Source: Chloroflexota bacterium (GTDB lineage Bacteria > Chloroflexota > Anaerolineae > Anaerolineales > Villigracilaceae). Taken from it: a stretch of DNA of 64,000 nt. The position numbers and the translations under genes are program-made. Shown here in pieces: positions 58,664 through 64,000 of the stretch; within the stretch, counting starts at the first letter, position 1; each line of letters starts with the position of its first letter. The notes under the pieces are model-generated. The model ran no database searches. It saw nothing but the letters and a program-made list of their open reading frames with translations, and was not told the origin of the DNA. Location: assembly GCA_016234555.1 (NCBI GenBank), contig JACRBJ010000069.1, positions 1 through 64,000 on the forward strand. The letters run 5' to 3'.

Positions 58664-61042
58664 TCATCCACCGTACGGAACCCAGATGTTCTTCACCTGA
58701 GTTGCATGTCGCAAAATTTCGTCCATGTCGGGCAACTCACCCGAAACAGGCATTACCCAGGTTTGCTTCATATTTCCGATGGATGCCAACTGCACAGCCT
58801 TCTGTCCTTCGGGCGAACCTGCATACCAGACCACATCCACATCGTCGTGTTCGGAAAGTGTCTTGGCGAGTTCGTCGCGTCCGCCTGTGACGATGTTGAA
58901 CGTGCCAGCGGGGACATCGGATGTTTCGAGCACTTGATAAAAATCTGTCGCAGTCAGCGGTGACGTTTGTGAGGGGACTACCACGAGAACATTTCCCATC
59001 GCTAAAGCGGATGCGGCTAATGTGCAAAGCGCCAGCAATGAATTGTCATCTGGCAAAAGAATGCCCATCACGCCGATGGCTTCGGGGACGGCAATTGTCA
59101 CGTTGCGGATCGGCGTGTTGTGGACAGCGCCATCGTATTTATCCGCCCAGGCTGCGGCGGTGAACAAGGCTTCGATGCTGGCTTCCACTTCTTGAGTGGC
59201 AGTGTCCATGTCAACGCCTGTTTGCTGGCTGATGCGCTTGGCAAATTCCTCACTGCGGGCAGCGAGATTTTCGCCGAGGTAAAACAAAATCTGTGCACGG
59301 TTGTGACCCGTGGTCTTTGACCATTTGTCCGCTGCGCCGCGCGCGGCTTCCACAGCATTGCGGATGTCCTTGCGGTTGCCCTGTCCCACTTCGCCGATGA
59401 GGTTGCCGCTGGGGTCGGTCACTTCAATTGAATATCCGCTGTCGGGGCGGGCTTGTTTGCCGTTGATGAATAATTTTGCTGTGCGGTCGATGGGTCTAAG
59501 GTCAAAGGTCGAAGGTCGGGAGCCGTTTGATTTTGCCTTCACCTTTTTGGATTTAGAAGTCTCTGACTTTTGACCTTCGACTTTCGACTTTTTTACATAT
59601 TCCCACAATCCTTCCTTCCCGCCTTCTCGTCCAAAGCCTGATTCGCGGTAACCGCCAAATCCCGAAGCGGCATCGAATAGGTTTGTTGAATTGATCCACA
59701 CGGAGCCAGCCTTAACTTGGGTGGCGATGTCCAATGCTAAATTGATATCCTCGCTCCAGATGGATGCGGCGAGTCCGTAGCGGGTGTTGTTGGCTAACTT
59801 GACGGCTTCTTCTGGCGTGCGGAAAGTCATCGCGGCGAGGACAGGTCCGAAGATTTCCTCCTGTGCGATGGTGGCGGCAGGGGCAACGTTCATACACAAA
59901 GTCGGCGGGTAGTAGTAGCCGTCAGTGGGGCAGGCTGTTGACGGCTGGAAAATTTCGGCGCCTTCGGCTTTGCCCTTTTGGACGTAGGAGTCAATGGTCT
60001 CTTTTTGCGAAGGCGAAACAATCGCGCCTACATCGGTGGTTTTGTCCAGCGGATCGCCGACGCGCAGTTTCTCCATGCGTGCTTTCAACTTGGCGTACAT
60101 CTTTTCGGCAACACCTTCCTGAACGAGCAAACGCGAACCCGCACAGCAGACCTGTCCCTGGTTGAACCAGATCGCATCCACGACGCCTTCCACAGCGGAA
60201 TCCAGATCTGCATCGTCGAAGACAATGAACGGGGACTTTCCACCCAGCTCAAGGGAAATCTTTTTCGGCGTGCCAGCCGTCGCTTGGCGCAGGGTCCGTC
60301 CAACGTCGGTCGAACCCGTGAAGGCAATCTTATCCACATCGGCATTGACCAGCGCCATGCCCATCTTCCTGCCTTCGCCAGTCAGCACATTGAAGACGCC
60401 AGGCGGCAAGATCGAACCGCAGATTTCAGCGAACAACAAGGCGGTTAGCGAGGTGAAGCCAGCGGGTTTGAGCACTACCGTGTTACCCATCGACAGCGCC
60501 GGCGCAACCTTCCATGAGAGCATGAGCATTGGGAAGTTCCACGGGATGATCTGCCCGACGACGCCAACGGGTTCGTAACCGCGCAATTCGGTGGACATAA
60601 TCTGCGCCCAGCCCGCGTGATAATAAAAATGGCGGGCGACGAGCGGGATGTCGATGTCGCGGGTCTCGCGGATGGGCTTGCCGTTGTCCATGCTTTCGAG
60701 GACGGCGAACAGCCGCGAATGTTTTTGAATTTGACGGGCGATGGCGTACAGGTAACGCGCCCTTGCATGACCCGACAGTTGGCTCCAACTTCGGAAGGCT
60801 TTTCGCGCCGCCTTGACTGCGTCCTGCACGTCGTCTTCGCTGGCTTTGGCGACGTCTGCTAGTTTTTGCTTGGTCGCAGGGTTGATGGACGGATACCATT
60901 CCTTCGTGGACGGGTCGCGCCATTCGTTATTGATAAAAAGCTGGAACTTGCCGTTGTGCGCGGCAATCCAATCTAAAACGGGTTTGGAGGTTTCGGGAGC
61001 GGGTCCGTAGGTGAGGGTGTCGAGAATTTCGGGGATTGTCAT
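58664..61042 (-). CDS. Double-domain aldehyde dehydrogenase (ALDH16-like)
   Basis: 792 residues. Domain 1 (about 20-480) is a complete ALDH: PWNFP, FTGSTDVGR, ELGGKSP (E265) and NQGQVCCAG (nucleophile C299), EEIFGPV. A lysine-rich linker (about 484-518) leads to domain 2 (520-792), which keeps the NAD-type fold start (VTDPSGNLIGEVGQG, AAWADKYDGA, GVMGILLPDDNSLLAL) but ends before a catalytic cysteine region. A second, non-catalytic ALDH domain is the hallmark of the ALDH16 group. The linker is partly heptamer-repeat DNA. The start ATG lies after GGAAACAAAATG-type context with a weak ribosome binding site. Confidence 0.88.
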   Translation of the reverse strand: MTIPEILDTLTYGPAPETSKPVLDWIAAHNGKFQLFINNEWRDPSTKEWYPSINPATKQKLADVAKASEDDVQDAVKAARKAFRSWSQLSGHARARYLYAIARQIQKHSRLFAVLESMDNGKPIRETRDIDIPLVARHFYYHAGWAQIMSTELRGYEPVGVVGQIIPWNFPMLMLSWKVAPALSMGNTVVLKPAGFTSLTALLFAEICGSILPPGVFNVLTGEGRKMGMALVNADVDKIAFTGSTDVGRTLRQATAGTPKKISLELGGKSPFIVFDDADLDSAVEGVVDAIWFNQGQVCCAGSRLLVQEGVAEKMYAKLKARMEKLRVGDPLDKTTDVGAIVSPSQKETIDSYVQKGKAEGAEIFQPSTACPTDGYYYPPTLCMNVAPAATIAQEEIFGPVLAAMTFRTPEEAVKLANNTRYGLAASIWSEDINLALDIATQVKAGSVWINSTNLFDAASGFGGYRESGFGREGGKEGLWEYVKKSKVEGQKSETSKSKKVKAKSNGSRPSTFDLRPIDRTAKLFINGKQARPDSGYSIEVTDPSGNLIGEVGQGNRKDIRNAVEAARGAADKWSKTTGHNRAQILFYLGENLAARSEEFAKRISQQTGVDMDTATQEVEASIEALFTAAAWADKYDGAVHNTPIRNVTIAVPEAIGVMGILLPDDNSLLALCTLAASALAMGNVLVVVPSQTSPLTATDFYQVLETSDVPAGTFNIVTGGRDELAKTLSEHDDVDVVWYAGSPEGQKAVQLASIGNMKQTWVMPVSGELPDMDEILRHATQVKNIWVPYGG
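59501..59595. repeat. GTCGAAA heptamer arms inside the ALDH linker
   Basis: GTCAAAG, GTCGAAG, GTC at 59502-59518 and the complementary GACTTTT, GACCTTC, GACTTTC, GACTTTT at 59566-59593. They encode both ends of the interdomain linker in frame; the DNA between encodes a Lys/Ser-rich stretch. Confidence 0.7.
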
Positions 61043-61111
61043 TTTGTTTCCTTTTACTATGAAAGCAATATACTTCTGGCTTTTTAAGATTCAGGACTTC
61101 AATCGAACATA

Positions 61112-62119
61112 TTATAAAGCGACTGATTTTCCTAACAATAAATCAAAGAAACATTCATGGGGATCAATCTTCGTGCAATTAATAGGCATTGTAAGAAATT
61201 TATCTTCTTCTTCCGAAAACTGGGCGAGAATCTGGGATATTCTTTGTTTTTCTTCTCGAAATAACGCATCTAACACAAGCGAAACATATCGAAATGGAAG
61301 CCTAACCTCATATCTAAAGAAATTAATTTGAAGGTACACTAATTTCTTTTCTGCCCAGGGAATTATAAAATTAATCTCAGGATTTAAATAGAACGCGGAT
61401 TTATATTCTCGGATAGTGAAAATTTCCTCCTTGGGTAGAGGTATTTTTTTCGAATCGCCTCCATTTATATATGCGTTAATATAATCACGGACTGTGTTCA
61501 GAGAACTATCAAGAATATATCGGTATCCAAGGGTATAAAATGCCATAAGATAAGCAGATGTTATCCAACCAGCAGGCACTTTCTCTGAATCCAAATTTTT
61601 ATGAGGATGAATAAGGATAGATACGCGCTCACCCTTCTCAATTATTTCATGGAATCTCATCTGATCATCAGGGCTACCATCAATCCATTGTTTATTTTTA
61701 TTAATTCTTCCAGTTATTCTAAAGTTTTTCATGTCCCCTGATATTTTGACGTTTAAATTAATAGGTTTTTCGCCAGGTTTTCTAATTAGTTGAACCTTTC
61801 GGTTTCCGAACCATTCTCCGTTCGCTTCTCCGTCTCTAATTTGTTCACTGAGTTGCATTTGTTTGTCGCTGCGACTGCCTGCTTTATGATTACATTCACA
61901 ACAAAGTAACACCCTCATATTTTTTGCTGCAACACTTTTCTTTCGAAAATATTGAGGCCAAACATGTCCGTCTGTTAATATTCTCTCTTTAATTGCAGTC
62001 CGTGGAAATATTAACAAACAAATCGGACATACAATTACATCTCCTTGATTAGGGTACACATCATTCAAATCTTTTGTATGGGCATCAAACAAACTGCCTA
62101 GAAATTCTTCTTTAGCCAT
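61112..62119 (-). CDS. HNH-type zinc-finger protein, probable endonuclease
   Basis: 335 residues. CPIC (31-34), DGHVWPQYF (50-58) and CCECNHKAGSRSD (73-85) form an HNH module with four zinc cysteines, a histidine and the CxxCN-x-KxG pattern, as in HNH endonucleases. The remaining about 250 residues (ITGRINKNKQWIDG, YLMAFYTLGYRYILDSSLNTVRDYINAY) match no family I know. The gene is clearly AT-richer than its neighbours, which suggests recent acquisition. A restriction or homing role is possible but no methylase is nearby. Confidence 0.75.
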   Translation of the reverse strand: MAKEEFLGSLFDAHTKDLNDVYPNQGDVIVCPICLLIFPRTAIKERILTDGHVWPQYFRKKSVAAKNMRVLLCCECNHKAGSRSDKQMQLSEQIRDGEANGEWFGNRKVQLIRKPGEKPINLNVKISGDMKNFRITGRINKNKQWIDGSPDDQMRFHEIIEKGERVSILIHPHKNLDSEKVPAGWITSAYLMAFYTLGYRYILDSSLNTVRDYINAYINGGDSKKIPLPKEEIFTIREYKSAFYLNPEINFIIPWAEKKLVYLQINFFRYEVRLPFRYVSLVLDALFREEKQRISQILAQFSEEEDKFLTMPINCTKIDPHECFFDLLLGKSVAL

Positions 62120-62139
62120 TGTTTTATTAGCTTCTATTT

Positions 62140-62715
62140 CTACAAATGAAACTTTTCATTCTTCTCTAGCATTTCCACAAACTGCTGAATCCGTCTCGCT
62201 CTCGTCTCTGCTTTCTTGGCGGTTTCAATTCTGAATAGAAATGAATATCGGTTTGCGCTGTTGAGTGTCTCGAAGAAGGCTTTGGCTTTCTTGTTCCTAT
62301 CTAACGCGGACTGGAAATCTTCTGGCACGGACATATTCTTTTGCGAGGCGTAGGCTTGCGCCCAGCGCCCATCGGCTTTGGCGGCTTCGATTGCTTTGAG
62401 ACCTGCGGGCTTCATTTGTCCGCTGGCGATCAAGCGCTCTGCTTTCTCCACATTGATCTTTGACCAAATGCTCTTCGGTCTGCGAGGTGTGAATTTTTGC
62501 AGGAAATATTTTTCATCAAAACTCTTTTTCTGACCGTCGATCCACCCATAGCACAAGGCGATGTCCAGAGCCTCTGTGTATGTGACAGATGGAATGCTTG
62601 AAGCCTTTTTCGCCAGTTTCAACCACACGCCAGCGGATTTGTCATGCTGCTTGGCGAGCCAGTCTGCCCATTTGGATTGTGATGCAAAGGGGAGGATGGG
62701 AAGTTCAGGTGTCAT
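62140..62715 (-). CDS. YdeI/OmpD-associated family protein
   Basis: 191 residues. WADWLAKQHDKSAGVWLKLAKKAS, ALDIALCYGWIDGQKKSFDEKYFLQKFTPRRPKSIWSKINVEKAERLIASGQMKPAGLKAIEAAKADGRW identify the YdeI/OmpD-associated (DUF1905-linked) family of small soluble proteins, without an established function. Its start overlaps the stop of the upstream RidA gene by four bases (ATGA), so the two are coupled. Confidence 0.88.
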   Translation of the reverse strand: MTPELPILPFASQSKWADWLAKQHDKSAGVWLKLAKKASSIPSVTYTEALDIALCYGWIDGQKKSFDEKYFLQKFTPRRPKSIWSKINVEKAERLIASGQMKPAGLKAIEAAKADGRWAQAYASQKNMSVPEDFQSALDRNKKAKAFFETLNSANRYSFLFRIETAKKAETRARRIQQFVEMLEKNEKFHL

Positions 62716-63095
62716 TCACAGCTTGCCCAGGCATCAATCTCCACCTTGATGGCGGGAGTTGCCAGCGCTGCCGCGTACATCAAGGTCATCGCGGGTTGGT
62801 GACCCGCCAGTTTGGAAGCGACCAGCGCGCGGCGTTTTTCGGTGTCCCACTCGCCGACGAGGTAGGTTGTCAACTTGACCAGATCCGTTACCTGCATGTT
62901 CGCGGCTTTTAGGTTGCGGAAGATATTCTCGAAGGCGATGTCCAGTTGCTCGATGGGGTCTTCGGGGATTGTCCCATCGGGTCTCATGCCGACCTGTCCC
63001 GAAAGGATGAGCAGCCGCTCACTGATGATCTCAACCTGATGAGAATATCCGCCAAGCGGCTTGTGGATGCTTTCAGGGTTGCGGAATTGCTTCAT
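62712..63095 (-). CDS. RidA/YjgF family protein
   Basis: 127 residues. The Rid fold: EIISERLLILSGQVGMRPDGTIPEDPIEQLDIAFENIFRNLKAANMQVTDLVKLTTYLV, and ALATPAIKVEIDAWA at the end. RidA proteins deaminate reactive enamine/imine intermediates. The active-site arginine usually found before the IEIxAxA strand is not obvious (ALATPAIKVEIDA), so a different Rid subfamily is likely. Overlaps the YdeI-like gene. Confidence 0.85.
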   Translation of the reverse strand: MKQFRNPESIHKPLGGYSHQVEIISERLLILSGQVGMRPDGTIPEDPIEQLDIAFENIFRNLKAANMQVTDLVKLTTYLVGEWDTEKRRALVASKLAGHQPAMTLMYAAALATPAIKVEIDAWASCE

Positions 63096-63101
63096 GCCTG
63101 A

Positions 63102-63419
63102 TTACCCCTTTGGTTCGTCAGGAAACCAATCTGGCGGTGTGCTGGACTTCGTCTGCTGATTTTTCCATGTCGCAACCACCAGTTGAAGCGTGTCCAACAT
63201 GCGGTAGCGCAAAGTCTCAATTGAGGAAGCGTAGCGTTTGTAGATTGAGCGGTCAGAATAGTCGTTGTTTCCCAACTCCCCGTGGATGATTTTCAGCAGC
63301 GCCAGTGACAGGGTGACCGTCAACTCGTTGGCGTTCAGCAACAGATGGAAGAGATTCAACTTGTCTTCCGTATCGGGGGTGCGGAACAATTCCTTGTGGT
63401 CGGATTGAATGGTGGGCAT
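63102..63419 (-). CDS. Small helical protein, unknown
   Basis: 105 residues, mostly helical and soluble (LNLFHLLLNANELTVTLSLALLKIIHGELGNN, YKRYASSIETLRYRMLDTLQLVVATW). Six bases upstream of the RidA gene on the same strand, so probably the first gene of a three-gene operon. No family recognised. Confidence 0.65.
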   Translation of the reverse strand: MPTIQSDHKELFRTPDTEDKLNLFHLLLNANELTVTLSLALLKIIHGELGNNDYSDRSIYKRYASSIETLRYRMLDTLQLVVATWKNQQTKSSTPPDWFPDEPKG

Positions 63420-63477
63420 TTGATTTTATCTTCGCTTTTTTTGAAGCCTGACGACAGACAGCTTTTTGGCGGGAGGT

Positions 63478-63508
63478 TTGACAATATCGGACTTCTCTCG
63501 TCTATTAT
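63478..63508 (+). promoter_or_regulatory. Candidate promoter upstream of the truncated lipoprotein
   Basis: TTGACA (63478-63483) and TATTAT (63503-63508) with a long 19-bp spacer; a second TATAAT lies at 63557-63562 (GTTGTATAAT, extended -10). Which one serves the gene is unclear. Confidence 0.35.
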
Positions 63509-63631
63509 AACCTGAGGAAGGCGTCGAAAAGAATGCGGTTTTTAATCAAGAGGTTGTATAATGCGGGTGTGCAGGTTGTACCACTCATTCAGGGGGACCA
63601 GTTCCCCCCAAAAAATATCCAGGAGAATGAA

Positions 63632-64000
63632 ATGAAAAATCGAAGGCTTTACCCGGCGATCACGTTTGTGATTCTCTTCTCGCTTGTGACGGCTTGCAGC
63701 CCGGCAGTTGTCAGCACGCCCACAGAAACAGCAACAGCCACCCCGATTCCAGCCACACCCACCAACACACCCAAGCCAACCAATACACCAAAGCCGACCG
63801 AGACGCCGAACGTTGTCGCCACGCAAAAGTATGATGAGTTCAATGTATTGATTGAGAAGCTTCAAAAGGATGGAAATATTCCCACGACCGCCGGCGAGAC
63901 AAAAGAATTGGACCCATTCAACGAGGCATGGGCACAGATGAATTGGTTTGATGCGTGGCTCTACGACAATATCAATTCCGATTTTGTTTTTAAAGCCAGG
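63632..64000 (+). CDS. Lipoprotein with Thr/Pro linker, 3' end outside window
   Basis: Open to the window edge (123 codons). AGGAGAATGA precedes the ATG. Signal peptide with lipobox LVTAC (cysteine 22), then a Thr/Pro/Lys-rich linker of about 35 residues (TPTNTPKPTNTPKPT), then VVATQKYDEFNVLIEKLQKDGNIPTTAGETKEL and an aromatic region. A surface-anchored protein of the same style as the one at 49770; function unknown. The minus-strand open frames here are shadows of this low-complexity linker. Confidence 0.8.
   Translation, partial: MKNRRLYPAITFVILFSLVTACSPAVVSTPTETATATPIPATPTNTPKPTNTPKPTETPNVVATQKYDEFNVLIEKLQKDGNIPTTAGETKELDPFNEAWAQMNWFDAWLYDNINSDFVFKAR

Overview
The window looks like a chromosomal segment of a Chloroflexota bacterium, probably class Anaerolineae. 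This is inferred from gene content, moderate-to-high GC and lipoproteins with long Thr/Pro linkers; no rRNA or marker-gene alignment was possible. It carries about 55 protein genes, one tRNA, many hairpin terminators and an unusual load of short repeats. No CRISPR array, rRNA or intact insertion sequence was seen.

Layout: (1) 0.5-7 kb, minus strand: an ArsR-type regulator followed by an octaheme cytochrome c of the tetrathionate-reductase family, a heptaheme cytochrome c/cytochrome b561 fusion with an EF-hand-like loop, a YeeE/YedE transporter and a second YeeE/YedE protein fused to a rhodanese domain without its cysteine. This reads as a sulfur-oxyanion electron-transfer and uptake operon. 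(2) 7.1-14.8 kb, plus strand: a TetR-controlled beta-oxidation cluster (two acyl-CoA dehydrogenases, FadN-type fusion, thiolase, SCP2 protein) interrupted by a repeat-flanked four-helix-bundle gene. (3) 14.9-25.9 kb: TerC, threonine synthase, a cNMP-domain histidine kinase, a complete ECF transporter (fused ATPases, S, T), a DUF1684 protein, dCTP deaminase and a GAF/HD-GYP protein. (4) 26-35.3 kb, minus strand: an AT-richer accessory island of small unrelated genes, including three WG-like paralogues, separated by same-orientation repeats, and ending with a membrane coiled-coil protein next to an RloC/AAA_13-like ATPase. (5) 35.6-43.2 kb: a DnaQ-DinG helicase, two tandem polytopic membrane paralogues, a NERD-like protein, PlsX and tRNA-Leu(GAG). 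(6) 43.2-55.9 kb: a 213-bp MITE-like element, a DDAH-like hydrolase, SCP2, a tungsten aldehyde:ferredoxin oxidoreductase with YqeB, DedA, Obg, a lipoprotein, two overlapping sensor kinases, a secernin/C69 hydrolase and a universal stress protein with a structured leader. (7) 55.9-64 kb: a penicillin-acylase-family hydrolase, an ALDH16-type double aldehyde dehydrogenase, an HNH protein, YdeI and RidA family proteins and a truncated lipoprotein.

The most striking signal is a set of degenerate 7-bp-period repeats at about ten loci, usually as inverted arms. They sit between genes, supply stop codons or ribosome binding sites, and twice lie in frame inside coding regions at places that should tolerate insertion. 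A second, unrelated directional repeat family marks the 26-32 kb island.
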